Shown piece after piece: positions 1-8,912 of a stretch of 64,000 nucleotides of DNA (the first letter of the stretch is position 1; each line of letters begins with the position of its first letter). Origin of the DNA: an uncultured Corynebacterium sp. GTDB taxonomy: Bacteria; Actinomycetota; Actinomycetes; Mycobacteriales; Mycobacteriaceae. The translations under genes and the position numbers were made by a program. The notes below the pieces were generated by a model. The model made no database searches and was not told where the DNA came from. It was given only the letters and a program-made list of their open reading frames with translations. The stretch spans positions 1 to 64,000 of the forward strand of contig NZ_CAMIAN010000004.1 of NCBI RefSeq assembly GCF_946221155.1. The letters are read 5' to 3'.

Positions 1-121
1 CCCCAGTCACGGGCACCCCATTTACGGGCCCCATTCACAGGTCATCAATCTGCCTATCCATTTGCTTAGAAATGTTCTAGATCGAACACACTCTCCCGGC
101 CTTTTAGGTAGTGTCCCAAAC

Positions 122-1723
122 ATGAAACGAACCAACTATAAGCGCCTTTCCGTAGCCGCTCTGCCCGCCGATCTGGAAGTAGAGCTGCGCGAACTCACCA
201 CCAACGCCCGCCTACACAACCTCAATGACGATTACGATGGCAATCGCCTGGACATCGAGGCCCCCTTCCTCGGAGAGACAATTGGCTGGGTTGCCAGCGG
301 TGACGCCGACGATGTCACCGAAGCCTTCCGCTTCGCCCGCCGCGCCCAGCAATCTTGGGTGCATGTCCCCTTCGCCGAGCGCAAACGCATCTTCCGCCGC
401 TTCCACGACCTGGTCCTGAAGAACGCCGACCTGCTCTGTGACATGGTGCAGCTGGAGACCGGCAAGAACCGCGCCAGCTCCTTTGATGAGGTCATGGACG
501 TCGCCAACAATTCGCGCTACTACTCCAACAACGTGGAGAAGTTTATGAAGCCGCGCAAGCGTGCCTCGGCGATGTCGGTCATGGCTAAGTCCATCGAGTA
601 CCGTCATCCGCTAGGTGTGGTCGGTCAGATCAGCCCGTGGAATTACCCGCTGTCCCTCGGCATTGGCGACGCGATCCCCGCGCTACTCGCCGGAAACGCT
701 GTGGTCGCTAAGCCCGACTCTGCTACGCCTTTCACCTCGCTTTTGGTCTTTAAGTTTCTTTTTGACGCCGGACTGCCGCGCGACCTGGTGCAGTTGGTTA
801 CCGGTTCCGGCCGCGTGGTTGGCAGCGCTATTGCAGATCAGTGTGATTTCTTGATGTTCACTGGCTCCACCGCAACGGGCAAGGTTTTGGGTGAGCAGGT
901 TGGCCGTCGTCTTATCGGCTACTCGGCCGAGCTGGGCGGAAAGAATCCGCTGATTATCGCCAACGACGCGGACATCAGCTACGCAGCCCGCGGCGCTATC
1001 GATGCGTGCTTCTCTAACTCCGGACAGCTATGTGTGTCCATCGAGCGCATCTATGTCGAGCGCGCATCCTACGACGATTTCGTGGGTGCGTTCACCTCTC
1101 GCGTGCAGTCCATGAGCCTGGGCAGCGGCTTCGAGTGGGAGACGCAGATGGGCTCGCTGGCATCCGCAAGCCAGTTGGAGACCGTGGAGAAGTACGTGGA
1201 GGACGCCCGCGAGAAGGGAGCGAACATCCTGTGCGGTGGCAAGAAGCGCCCGGATCTGGGCCCGTACTTCTACGAACCAACAGTCATGGTGGACGTTCCG
1301 GAGGATGCGCTGCTGCGCACCGAGGAAGTCTTCGGGCCGGTGGTGTACATCGAGCCGGTGGAGGATCTGTACGACGCGATCGAGCTGGCCAATGACACGG
1401 ACTACGGCCTGAACGCCTCCGTGTTTGCCGCCGATGACACTGCCTGGAAGATCGGCCCGAAGATCGAGTCCGGCTCGGTGGCCTTGAACGATGGCTACAC
1501 CTCCAGCTGGGCGGCCATCGACAACCCCATGGGTGGCATGAAGGAATCCGGTGTCTCCCACCGCCATGGCGCGGAGGGGTTGCAGAAGTACACGGCAACG
1601 CAGAACGTCACTTCGCAGCGCTTCATGTACTTCCGCGGGCCGGAGTCTCTCAGCCGGAAGAGCTTCTCCAAGGTCATGCTCTCACTGCTGAAGGCCGGCA
1701 AGACCTTCCGCATGCTGCCGTAG
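122..1723 (+). CDS. gabD2: NAD(P)-dependent succinate-semialdehyde dehydrogenase
   Basis: Aldehyde dehydrogenase superfamily protein of 533 residues. It probably oxidises succinic semialdehyde to succinate in the cytoplasm. The substrate is inferred from overall resemblance to actinobacterial GabD2 and is not proven by the sequence. Visible motifs are the nucleotide-binding FTGSTATGK, the general-base Glu in ELGGKNP (about residue 270) and the nucleophile Cys in GQLCVS (about residue 304). The frame stays open back to base 62, but the ATG at 122 gives the usual N-terminal length for the family, so I chose it. No gabT or gabP lies beside it. It converges on the flavoprotein gene to its right and has an intrinsic terminator at 1827-1861. 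Family is certain; the exact aldehyde is likely but unproven. Confidence 0.85.
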   Translation: MKRTNYKRLSVAALPADLEVELRELTTNARLHNLNDDYDGNRLDIEAPFLGETIGWVASGDADDVTEAFRFARRAQQSWVHVPFAERKRIFRRFHDLVLKNADLLCDMVQLETGKNRASSFDEVMDVANNSRYYSNNVEKFMKPRKRASAMSVMAKSIEYRHPLGVVGQISPWNYPLSLGIGDAIPALLAGNAVVAKPDSATPFTSLLVFKFLFDAGLPRDLVQLVTGSGRVVGSAIADQCDFLMFTGSTATGKVLGEQVGRRLIGYSAELGGKNPLIIANDADISYAARGAIDACFSNSGQLCVSIERIYVERASYDDFVGAFTSRVQSMSLGSGFEWETQMGSLASASQLETVEKYVEDAREKGANILCGGKKRPDLGPYFYEPTVMVDVPEDALLRTEEVFGPVVYIEPVEDLYDAIELANDTDYGLNASVFAADDTAWKIGPKIESGSVALNDGYTSSWAAIDNPMGGMKESGVSHRHGAEGLQKYTATQNVTSQRFMYFRGPESLSRKSFSKVMLSLLKAGKTFRMLP

Positions 1724-1746
1724 CCCTGCTGTACCTGCGCCGTACA

Positions 1747-1774
1747 TGCGCATTAATTGCGCGTTAATTGCGCA
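1747..1774. repeat. Tandem 11-bp repeat within a short palindromic block
   Basis: Two head-to-tail copies of RTTAATTGCGC lie at 1752-1762 and 1763-1773, and the whole block is flanked by TGCGC and GCGCA so that it reads nearly the same on both strands. It sits just after the gabD2 stop and before the terminator. It may be an mRNA 3' processing element or chance; no function is assigned. Confidence 0.4.
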
Positions 1775-1818
1775 GTAAGACTTTCCGCAATCTCCGCCGG
1801 GCGATGCTCGCGCGGACG

Positions 1819-2928
1819 TCACCCTCGGGTGGCCGCCACTACCTCGGCGGCCACCCTTTTTGCATGCACTCCAACGCCAGTGATGGTGGCGGAGCCGGGG
1901 CCCACCCAATCGCCATAGCCCACGAGGAAAAGGCCGGGGTGCTGGGGCGAGGGGGCGTCACCACGAAAAGAGAGCAACCCGCGAAAAGGGCCGAGGGCGG
2001 GGCGAAATCCGGTGCACCAGATAAGGTGGTCGGTGGATACTTCGTCAAGGGAGGAGAACATCGGTTCGGGGCGCAGCCAGCCGGTGTCGCGGGCGCTACG
2101 GACCGCGGGGAGCATGACGATGTCCCCGAGGCTGGAATCGGCGCCGGGATCTTCCCTACCTGCGGAAATGGCGAGGTAGCGCTCGCGGTTGCGGCGGAAG
2201 AGCTCCGCGCCATCGACGTCGTCTGGCATCCAGCGGGGCGGGTGGCGGACGAACCAGGTGACGTCGGCGACATCGGCCAGGTCGGCGGCGATCTGGGCTC
2301 CCGAGTTCGCCGCTCCGACGACAGCCACGGAGGAACCGGCGAATGGCTCCGGCCCCGGATAAGTGGCGGTGTGCCACTGCCTGCCTGCAAACTCGCCTGG
2401 ATAGTAGGGAACAAAAGGCGCGGACCAGGTGCCTGTGGCGGCGACGACGGTGCGGGCACGCCAGGTGTGGGCGCGGCTGGTGTGGGAGGCGCTAGACGAG
2501 TGGCCAGTGCCTCTACCCGAGCGGGCGTGCAAATGAAACAGCCCGGTCGGCTCGTCGTACTCCACCCGGTCAATATGGACTGGGCGGGCGACGGGCAGAT
2601 CGTAGCGGCGTTCGTATTCCTGCAGGTAAGCAACCACGTGATCCGGCGGCGGGTACCCTTTCGGCCCGTTGAAACTGGGCATCGGCATACCCGGGAGGTT
2701 GGAGAAGTTGGTGGCGGAGAACAACGTCATCGACGGCCACATGTGCCGCCAAGCTCCGCCCGGCTCCGGCTGATCATCGAACACCGCAAAGTAAGGCACC
2801 GTGCGGCTCCGTCGTTCCTCTCGGCGCAAGTAGAAAGCCGTGGCCAGGGCGGACTGGCCGCCGCCGACAATGGCGCAGTCCAGGACGCGGCTTGGGTCAC
2901 GATTTAAGTCTGGACTTGGGTGTGCCAT
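1819..2928 (-). CDS. Flavin-containing monooxygenase-like protein (ArsO type)
   Basis: FAD- and NAD(P)H-dependent oxidoreductase of 369 residues. The N-terminal FAD-binding Rossmann motif is IVGGGQSALATAFYL (about residues 20-34), followed by PGGAWRHMWPSMTLFS, which resembles the ArsO/CzcO family. A second dinucleotide-binding motif, VAVVGAANSGAQIAADL, lies in the middle of the protein. The natural substrate cannot be read from the sequence. There are no arsenic genes nearby, so an arsenic role is not supported. It starts 7 bp after the stop of the upstream SDR gene, so the two are almost certainly cotranscribed and may act on the same metabolite. Its 3' end carries the gabD2 terminator on the opposite strand. 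Confidence 0.8.
   Translation of the reverse strand: MAHPSPDLNRDPSRVLDCAIVGGGQSALATAFYLRREERRSRTVPYFAVFDDQPEPGGAWRHMWPSMTLFSATNFSNLPGMPMPSFNGPKGYPPPDHVVAYLQEYERRYDLPVARPVHIDRVEYDEPTGLFHLHARSGRGTGHSSSASHTSRAHTWRARTVVAATGTWSAPFVPYYPGEFAGRQWHTATYPGPEPFAGSSVAVVGAANSGAQIAADLADVADVTWFVRHPPRWMPDDVDGAELFRRNRERYLAISAGREDPGADSSLGDIVMLPAVRSARDTGWLRPEPMFSSLDEVSTDHLIWCTGFRPALGPFRGLLSFRGDAPSPQHPGLFLVGYGDWVGPGSATITGVGVHAKRVAAEVVAATRG
1827..1861 (+). terminator. Intrinsic terminator of gabD2
   Basis: A perfect 10-bp stem (GGGTGGCCGC at 1827-1836 with GCGGCCACCC at 1847-1856) is followed directly by five T residues on the plus strand. It lies inside the last codons of the convergent flavoprotein gene, so the same bases encode protein on the minus strand and stop transcription on the plus strand. 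No T run follows it on the minus strand. Confidence 0.85.
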
Positions 2929-2935
2929 GTAATAA

Positions 2936-3634
2936 CTAGCGCCCGTTGGCCGGGCGGATCGTTAGCGACTCGATCATGGCATCGTCTGTCGCATCAACGG
3001 CCAGGCGTACGGCCTTCGCCACCGACTCCGGGCGTAGGTACTGGGTTTCGTCGTAGTCCTCTTCAGCCACGCCGCGGTGGGTTTGGATCTGTCGCTGCAT
3101 GTCGGAATCGACCTTGCCCGGGTGGATGGAGCTCACGCGGATCTTGTCGCGCTGTTCCTCCCGCAACGCATCGGTGTAGGCGCGCAGGGCGAACTTTGTG
3201 GTGGCGTACGGCCCAAAGCCCACGCTGGAGCGGTAGCCCGCGCCGGAGTTGATCGTCACCACAGTGCCGTGCGCCGCCTGTAGTGCACCGAGGAGCTGGC
3301 GGGTGAGCTCCGCAACGGCAAACAGGTTGATACCGAAGGCGTGTTTCCACTGCTGAGGTGTAGTTTCAGTGACCGGATCGTGCGCCACCACGCCTGCGGA
3401 ATGCACCAGCACGTCCAGGCTTTCCAGCCCCAGCTCTGCCACGGCCGCACCGATGGCTTCCGTGTCGGCGAGATCCGCCACGAAGCCCTGTGCACTTGGA
3501 AACTTTGAGGCTACGTCGTGGGCCTTCTCCGAACTACCGCCGATGATCAAGTGGTAGTCGTCCTGCAGTTCGCGGGCAATCGCCAGGCCGATGCCTCGCG
3601 TGCCGCCGGTGATCAGCGCGATCTTGCGATCCAT
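2936..3634 (-). CDS. Short-chain dehydrogenase/reductase
   Basis: Classical SDR of 232 residues. It has the cofactor motif TGGTRGIG near the N terminus, an NNAG-equivalent HSAG, a Ser in TINSGAG and the catalytic YATTK (Tyr-x3-Lys). Substrate is unknown. The frame extends upstream to 3748, but the ATG at 3634 is preceded by GAGAGGAAAA, a good ribosome binding site, and starts directly at the Rossmann fold, so I use it. It lies 86 bp after nnr and 7 bp before the flavoprotein gene on the same strand, suggesting a small redox operon nnr-SDR-FMO. Confidence 0.85.
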   Translation of the reverse strand: MDRKIALITGGTRGIGLAIARELQDDYHLIIGGSSEKAHDVASKFPSAQGFVADLADTEAIGAAVAELGLESLDVLVHSAGVVAHDPVTETTPQQWKHAFGINLFAVAELTRQLLGALQAAHGTVVTINSGAGYRSSVGFGPYATTKFALRAYTDALREEQRDKIRVSSIHPGKVDSDMQRQIQTHRGVAEEDYDETQYLRPESVAKAVRLAVDATDDAMIESLTIRPANGR

Positions 3635-3720
3635 TACAGTTTTCCTCTCTCTACTCTCGTGCGCGTTCTGCTCTGTGTTCTTAATTCTTACGCGGTACGT
3701 CCTAGCACGTGGCCAGAGGT

Positions 3721-5394
3721 CTAACCCTGCGCTACCGTGCCTAGCCACGCCGTTGCATGCGGAATGTGCTGCGCAATCTTCAGTGCCGAAGTCGGTGCCG
3801 GACCGTACGGGGTAAGGGATGAAATATATGACGCCGTCGCGTGGATAGCCACACCAACCGCAGCTGTATCGGCCATGTAGTCAGCCTCATGTGCCTCCAA
3901 CTCATACTGCCCGGCTTCTGTGTATCCGGTATCCCGCGCCCGCCTGCCGGCATCGCGTGCCACCAGCGCGCCCAGAATTCCCGCTAACACGTCGCCGGAC
4001 CCGGGAGTGGCGGCCCATGACGATGCGGTATCGACAACCACCGTGCGCTGTGGGTTGGCGATGATCGTGAAACGCCCCTTCAACAAAACCGTGCAGTTCA
4101 GCTCGCGGGCTAGCCTTTCAGTGGAAGTAATTCGATCCGGTGACTCCGCTGGAAGCCCCGCCGCTTTGGCGAGCCTGTCAAACTCCCCATCGTGCGGAGT
4201 CAGCAGCGTAGGAGCGTTACGCGCACGCAGGACCTCTAGAACATCTGGATTCTTCGCCAAGACGGTAATCGCGTCGGCGTCCAAAACCAAGGGCTGCACC
4301 ATGTCTAGAACAGCGAGCAGCTCGTCGCGGGCATCGCGATCCGTGCCACGACCGGAGCCAACCATGCGCGCCTGCACCTGCCCCGCCCCGCGGACGGCCG
4401 GGTGCACGACGACTTCCGGGGTGGTGGCCAGAACGTATTCGGGGTGCTCGCCGATGTAGCGCACCATCGAGCTGGTGGTGTTCACCGCCGCGAGCGTGGC
4501 TAGCACGCCCGCTCCCAGATAGTCCTTGCTGCCCACGCAGATGCCCACTACACCACCGGAATATTTATCATCCACGGCCCCAGGTTCGCCGGGCAGCTCT
4601 CCGGGCAACGGCTCCGGGCTGCCGAGCAGCTGCGCAGCCATATCTTCCGGCGCGAGGTGTTCAACCGGCGTGTGCCACAACGAAGTATTACTTCCGGCAC
4701 TTTGGGGGGTTTCGACTTTGGCCAGCTCGGCAGAGAGTGTGGAGCCATCGTCTAGTCCAATGTCTTCGCACAGCACTGCGCCGCACGCAGCGCTGAGGCC
4801 GTGAGCCCTGCGCAGCCCACCGAAGGTAACGGTCACGTCGGCAACCACATGCCTGCCTGGCGCCTTGCCGGTATCGGCAATCACACCGCTGGGGATATCG
4901 ATAGCCAACACGCGCGGTCGGCGCTTTCCGTCAGTGTGCACCCCCTGGGTCTCCCGCAGGAACTCGTCGACCTCCACCGGGAGCTCGCCGCGACCGCCAA
5001 GGCCGAATATCCCGTCGACGATCACGCGATAGCTGTTTGCCCGTTCCAGACCGACGAAGCTTCCGCCGGCCGCCGTGAATGCCCGCGCGGCACGTTCGTG
5101 CACGCGGTCTATGCCTTCGAGTGGGTAGGCCTCGATCTTCTTTCCCTGCATCGCAAGAACCGCACCTGCGTACAACGCATCGCCCCCGTTGCCGCCCGGG
5201 CCGACCAGCAGCAACACGGGATTCTCTTCAGTGCCCGCCGGTGCCTCTGCCTGGGCCAGCATTTTCTCCGTCACGACCGCCACTGCGTGCGCAGCGGACT
5301 GCATCAGCTCGTCCTCCCGCTGCTCGCGGGCAAACAAAGCAGTCTCTGCGGTGCGGATGTCCTGGACGGTATAGAGATTGCGCATATCTCCCAT
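3721..5394 (-). CDS. nnr: Bifunctional NAD(P)H-hydrate repair enzyme
   Basis: Fusion of NAD(P)HX epimerase (YjeF N domain, about residues 1-240) and ADP-dependent NAD(P)HX dehydratase (carbohydrate-kinase-like YjeF C domain, about 280-550), about 557 residues. It repairs hydrated NADH and NADPH in the cytoplasm. The N domain shows VGPGGNGGDAL and VDGIFGLGGRG. The C domain shows DADAITVLAK, LTPHDGEF and the catalytic Asp in the ATPGSGDVLAGILGAL loop. The start may be the ATG at 5394 or the one at 5385; neither has a clear ribosome binding site and both retain the whole epimerase domain. It is divergent from the acyltransferase at 5586. Both domains look intact. Confidence 0.92.
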   Translation of the reverse strand: MGDMRNLYTVQDIRTAETALFAREQREDELMQSAAHAVAVVTEKMLAQAEAPAGTEENPVLLLVGPGGNGGDALYAGAVLAMQGKKIEAYPLEGIDRVHERAARAFTAAGGSFVGLERANSYRVIVDGIFGLGGRGELPVEVDEFLRETQGVHTDGKRRPRVLAIDIPSGVIADTGKAPGRHVVADVTVTFGGLRRAHGLSAACGAVLCEDIGLDDGSTLSAELAKVETPQSAGSNTSLWHTPVEHLAPEDMAAQLLGSPEPLPGELPGEPGAVDDKYSGGVVGICVGSKDYLGAGVLATLAAVNTTSSMVRYIGEHPEYVLATTPEVVVHPAVRGAGQVQARMVGSGRGTDRDARDELLAVLDMVQPLVLDADAITVLAKNPDVLEVLRARNAPTLLTPHDGEFDRLAKAAGLPAESPDRITSTERLARELNCTVLLKGRFTIIANPQRTVVVDTASSWAATPGSGDVLAGILGALVARDAGRRARDTGYTEAGQYELEAHEADYMADTAAVGVAIHATASYISSLTPYGPAPTSALKIAQHIPHATAWLGTVAQG

Positions 5395-5518
5395 GATAGG
5401 TGTGCAACGCACCTCCACTGCGCTCGAACCAGACCTCAAGACGTGCCCCCGTGGGGGCGTCCATAAAATCGTTTCCCCAAAGGTATCCCAAAGAGCTAGA
5501 CTGCAAAGTCTGAACTGA

Positions 5519-5533
5519 TGCGCCGGTGGCGCA
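5519..5533. promoter_or_regulatory. Inverted repeat in the nnr / acyltransferase promoter region
   Basis: The 191-bp divergent gap holds TGCGCC-ggt-GGCGCA at 5519-5533. Two further small inverted repeats are AGACT-gcaa-AGTCT at 5498-5511 and a GCCCCC/GGGGGC pair near 5450. Any of these could be a regulator site; I recognise none of them. Confidence 0.3.
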
Positions 5534-5585
5534 CATGAAACCTCATAAGCACCTCACTTTTTGGATAAAGGTTCATTCGCTTCAC

Positions 5586-7682
5586 ATGCCTCGCCCAATA
5601 AATAAAAATCAACGGTACGTATCCGGACTCGATGGGCTGCGGACGATCGCAGTTGCCGTAGTTGTGCTGTATCACCTGCACGTTCCCGGCTTCGTCGGGG
5701 GCCTCATGGGCGTGGGCGTGTTCTTTACCCTGTCGGGTTACCTCATCACTGCGAACCTCATGCGGTCGTGGGACAAGAAGGGAAGTCTGACGCTCCGCAC
5801 CTTCTGGCTGCGCAGGTTCCGGCGCCTTATGCCGGCGGTGATTGTCACACTGATCGCTACCCTGATCCTGGCCGCGGCGCTCACTCGCGACAAGCTCGCC
5901 GAGCGCTTCTGGGAAGCACTGTCCGCCCTGTTCTACGTGAACAACTGGCACACCATCTTCCAGGAGAAGTCCTACTGGGATAACTTCGGCGGGCCGAGCC
6001 CGCTGAGCCACATGTGGTCGCTTTCCGTCGAAGAGCAGTTCTATCTGTTCTGGCCCCTCGTGCTGCTTATGCTGCTGGTTGTCACCCGCTCGCGGATCGG
6101 TGCACTGATTGGCACCTTGCTGCTGACGGGTGCTTCTTTTGCCTGGATGTGGGTGCTGGCCACCCCGGGGATGGATAACACCCGCGCCTACGAAGGCACC
6201 GACACCCGCGCCGGCGCCCTTTTGTTGGGTGCGTGCCTGGCGATCTGGTTGTCCTCCCGCCGCCGAGCGGGCAAGTCAACCGAACCTGCGAAAAGTACCG
6301 CAAACCTGTTTGGCCTTATCGGTCTGGCGGGCATCGTGGCGCTCGTCGTGTTGGTGGAGCAGGAGTCGATGTTCCTGTACCACGGCGGTTTAATACTGCT
6401 TTCCATCGCTTCCGTGCTGGCGATTTTCTCCGTTCTGCACCCGCAGAGCCTGTGGAGCCGGGTGCTGGGCTTTGGCCCCATCCGCTGGCTTGGTGAGCGT
6501 TCCTATGGCATTTACCTGTGGCACATGCCGGCGATCGCCTTCATGCCGCAGTCGTGGCTGGAGAACAACAAGCTACTAGCCAGTGCCATTGCCATCGGCG
6601 TGAGCGTGGCGCTGGCCGCCATCAGCTGGACACTGATTGAGGATCCGATCCGCAAGCACGGAGTTATCCCGCCGATCAAGGCTTGGCTGCGCAGCCGAAA
6701 GGCAGACCGTGAGGTCGGCGCCATTGGCAATAACTCTGGCGCTCCTGCCGGCATCTTCCGCCAGCCCTTCCCCACCTACCTCACCTCCGGTGCCGCCGTG
6801 GTGTTGGCCGCGGTAGTCGCAATTGGTGCGACGCCCATTGGCATCAACCCCACGGCGTCCCAGCAGGAAGCTGGCGCGGGTAAGGGTGGCGAGCCTGCGA
6901 TGGAGCTGGATCCCTCGCAGCGTCCGGGTGGCGCCGGGAAGGCTGCGGGCCCGCAGAACCCCACTGCTGAAGGACCTGCTGCCCCTGCGGACGGCCCTGC
7001 AGACCAGGAACCGGATTCCAAGTTGATGAGCTGTAAACGCGTGGTGCACGTCGGCGATTCCACCTCCATCGGCATGTTCGCCAACGACATGGTGAACGAC
7101 CCCGAGAACACTGCCTTCGAGACGTATCTGAAGTACGGCGCAGAGGAAGTCATCGACAGTGTGTTCGGCGCGCGCAACACCACCGAGGGTTGGCAGTCCG
7201 AGGACGGCTCGCAGAGCTACCCGCCGGCCATCGATTCCGTAGAGGAGCTGCTGCCCACTGCAGCGGGCCCAGATACCTGCTGGGTGATCGCTACCGGCGT
7301 GAACGATGCGGCGAACTACGCGGCAGGCGCAAACCTGGCTGCCCCAGAGCGCATCAAGATCATGATGGATCTGCTCGGCGACCAGAAGGTCATGTGGCCA
7401 ACTGTCACCACCAATACCGATGAGGGCTACTACGCGAACTCCAACATGGAGGAGTTCAACCAAGCGCTGCGTGACGCGCAGAAGGATTACCCGAACCTGC
7501 GAATCTACGACTGGGCCGCCGAGGCTAAGCCCGAGTGGTTTGCCGAGGGCGACTTCGCCCACTATGGCCCGGAGGGCAACAGTCAGCGCGCGGAGCGCTT
7601 CCCCGCCGCACTTGCCAAGGCCTACCCCAAATCGAAGGGTGGCCAGCCCTCCGATGATTTGGTGGTGAACTCCGGGCTGTAG
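5586..7682 (+). CDS. Acyltransferase-3 (OafA/YrhL) with C-terminal SGNH domain
   Basis: Membrane O-acyltransferase of 698 residues. Residues about 10-380 form the acyltransferase-3 domain, with the LDGLRTIAVAVVVLYH start motif, FWLRRFRRLMPA and SLSVEEQFYLFWP, and around ten membrane segments. A linker rich in Ala, Gly and Pro (about 420-490) leads to an extracytoplasmic SGNH hydrolase-like domain with VGDSTSIG (block I), ATGVND (block III) and a DFAHYGPEG block carrying the Asp-x2-His pair. In corynebacteria such proteins acylate envelope glycans or lipids; the acceptor here is unknown. I start at the ATG at 5586 because the frame upstream (from 5526) adds residues with no family character. 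A terminator follows at 7695. A paralogue lies at 30504. Confidence 0.85.
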   Translation: MPRPINKNQRYVSGLDGLRTIAVAVVVLYHLHVPGFVGGLMGVGVFFTLSGYLITANLMRSWDKKGSLTLRTFWLRRFRRLMPAVIVTLIATLILAAALTRDKLAERFWEALSALFYVNNWHTIFQEKSYWDNFGGPSPLSHMWSLSVEEQFYLFWPLVLLMLLVVTRSRIGALIGTLLLTGASFAWMWVLATPGMDNTRAYEGTDTRAGALLLGACLAIWLSSRRRAGKSTEPAKSTANLFGLIGLAGIVALVVLVEQESMFLYHGGLILLSIASVLAIFSVLHPQSLWSRVLGFGPIRWLGERSYGIYLWHMPAIAFMPQSWLENNKLLASAIAIGVSVALAAISWTLIEDPIRKHGVIPPIKAWLRSRKADREVGAIGNNSGAPAGIFRQPFPTYLTSGAAVVLAAVVAIGATPIGINPTASQQEAGAGKGGEPAMELDPSQRPGGAGKAAGPQNPTAEGPAAPADGPADQEPDSKLMSCKRVVHVGDSTSIGMFANDMVNDPENTAFETYLKYGAEEVIDSVFGARNTTEGWQSEDGSQSYPPAIDSVEELLPTAAGPDTCWVIATGVNDAANYAAGANLAAPERIKIMMDLLGDQKVMWPTVTTNTDEGYYANSNMEEFNQALRDAQKDYPNLRIYDWAAEAKPEWFAEGDFAHYGPEGNSQRAERFPAALAKAYPKSKGGQPSDDLVVNSGL

Positions 7683-7694
7683 GTCCAAACTCCC

Positions 7695-7737
7695 AAGAAC
7701 GTACGGAAACGCACTAAGCTTCTGTACGTTCTTTTTT
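7695..7737 (+). terminator. Intrinsic terminator after the acyltransferase gene
   Basis: A 10-bp perfect stem, AAGAACGTAC at 7695-7704 with GTACGTTCTT at 7724-7733, encloses a 19-nt loop. The 3' arm runs into a T tract (7732-7737). It starts 13 bases after the stop codon. Confidence 0.85.
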
Positions 7738-7805
7738 AATGCAATGCTTATACAATGCTGGTGTAATCAGCACTCATAGGCGGTTCAACGTGGAGGAGTC
7801 CAGGC

Positions 7806-8912
7806 GTGGAATCACCGGAAAACGGTAGCCGGAACCAGCGAGACCAGCGGAACCAATGGAAAAGTGTGGTGCGCTCGGACAAGGCTTCGCCCGCGGAAGC
7901 CGATGTGGAGTCTAGCTCCAGCACGCACCCCTCCACGGAGCCTTTCACGGCAGCACCGCTACCCCAGCAGCCAGCCTCCAATTTCACTTCAGCCCCGAGC
8001 ACCAGTCCCAGAGTCGGCCCCAGAACCGGACCCGGAATCGGGTCCGGTGTCGGGTCCGTGCCCGTATTTGGCCCAGGAATGGCTCCCCCACCTGCGGCGG
8101 CGCAAGCCATGGCGCAAGTCCAGCCCCCGAAGAAAAGCTCGGTGCTTTTGCCGGCACTCGTCACTTTCGTCGTCTGCGTCCTGCTACTGGCAGGCGGTCT
8201 ATTCGGATACAAGAAGCTCACCGAGCCCTCCGACAGCGCCGCTGATTCAGGCAATCCCTCCGCCGCCGCAAGCGCAGCGCCCGACGCAGGGAATGACGAG
8301 GGGGCTGATGCAGCGTCTGGCGCAGATCCTGCTGCGGAAGGCTCCGACGAGGATGGGGAGCATTTTGACGCCGCCGACCTGATCCCGCAGATGGCCTCAA
8401 TGACGGTGCCTAACTTCAGCGTGCTGGAAGATGCCGAACGAACCAATGAAACGAGCTTTCCGGCAGTCACTTTGAACAACGGCAAGTACAGCGAACCCGG
8501 CCATGGCTTCAACATCGGCCTCGGCAGCGACAACCCTGACGCTAGTCGTGACGTTATCTCCCCGATCTACGCTCAAGGAGACCTCAATGGTGACGGGGAG
8601 GACGAAATCGTCGTGCAAATGTACAGCAACCAGGGCGGAAACAGCTACGTCAACCACTTCGTGGTCTACGACAAAAACCTCACCCCGATGGGCTACACCC
8701 AGGTGGATGACCTCGACGATGAGCTGCCGATGATGGGGAGGCGTGGACAGTCGGCCGACGAGGTGAAGATCGAGGATGGAAAGCTGTTCTTCGACTACCT
8801 CGGCTACGGCGATTCAGACCCGATGTCTTCCCCCTCCAAACGCACCCAGGTCTACCTGACCTGGAATGGCGGCACGGATTTCGAACTGGCCGGGCCGCCG
8901 ACCTTCCTTTAG
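7806..8912 (+). CDS. Single-pass membrane protein with FG-GAP/VCBS-like motif, function unknown
   Basis: 368 residues with a GTG start preceded by GTGGAGGAG. The first 110 residues are Pro/Gly/Ser-rich and probably disordered in the cytoplasm. One hydrophobic segment (about 114-136, VLLPALVTFVVCVLLLAGGLF) is followed by an Ala/Asp/Glu-rich extracytoplasmic linker and a folded domain of about 180 residues. That domain contains GDLNGDGEDEIVVQMYS, a Dx-Nx-DG-x-D calcium-loop motif like those of FG-GAP or VCBS repeats. I do not recognise a named family for the whole protein. Its stop codon overlaps the stop of the convergent acyl-CoA dehydrogenase gene by 4 bp. It could be an envelope sensor or scaffold, but nothing proves this. 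Confidence 0.7.
   Translation: MESPENGSRNQRDQRNQWKSVVRSDKASPAEADVESSSSTHPSTEPFTAAPLPQQPASNFTSAPSTSPRVGPRTGPGIGSGVGSVPVFGPGMAPPPAAAQAMAQVQPPKKSSVLLPALVTFVVCVLLLAGGLFGYKKLTEPSDSAADSGNPSAAASAAPDAGNDEGADAASGADPAAEGSDEDGEHFDAADLIPQMASMTVPNFSVLEDAERTNETSFPAVTLNNGKYSEPGHGFNIGLGSDNPDASRDVISPIYAQGDLNGDGEDEIVVQMYSNQGGNSYVNHFVVYDKNLTPMGYTQVDDLDDELPMMGRRGQSADEVKIEDGKLFFDYLGYGDSDPMSSPSKRTQVYLTWNGGTDFELAGPPTFL

Noticed and set aside
1768..2907. 379-codon plus-strand open frame
   Set aside because: It is antisense to the flavoprotein gene, has Gly/Arg/Ala-biased composition and no domain; the minus-strand product has clear FAD motifs.
1819..2928. Arsenic resistance role for the ArsO-like flavoprotein
   Set aside because: No arsR, arsB or arsC genes nearby; only general sequence resemblance.
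6576..7688. 370-codon minus-strand open frame
   Set aside because: Antisense shadow of the acyltransferase-SGNH gene; no recognisable motif and no ribosome binding site.
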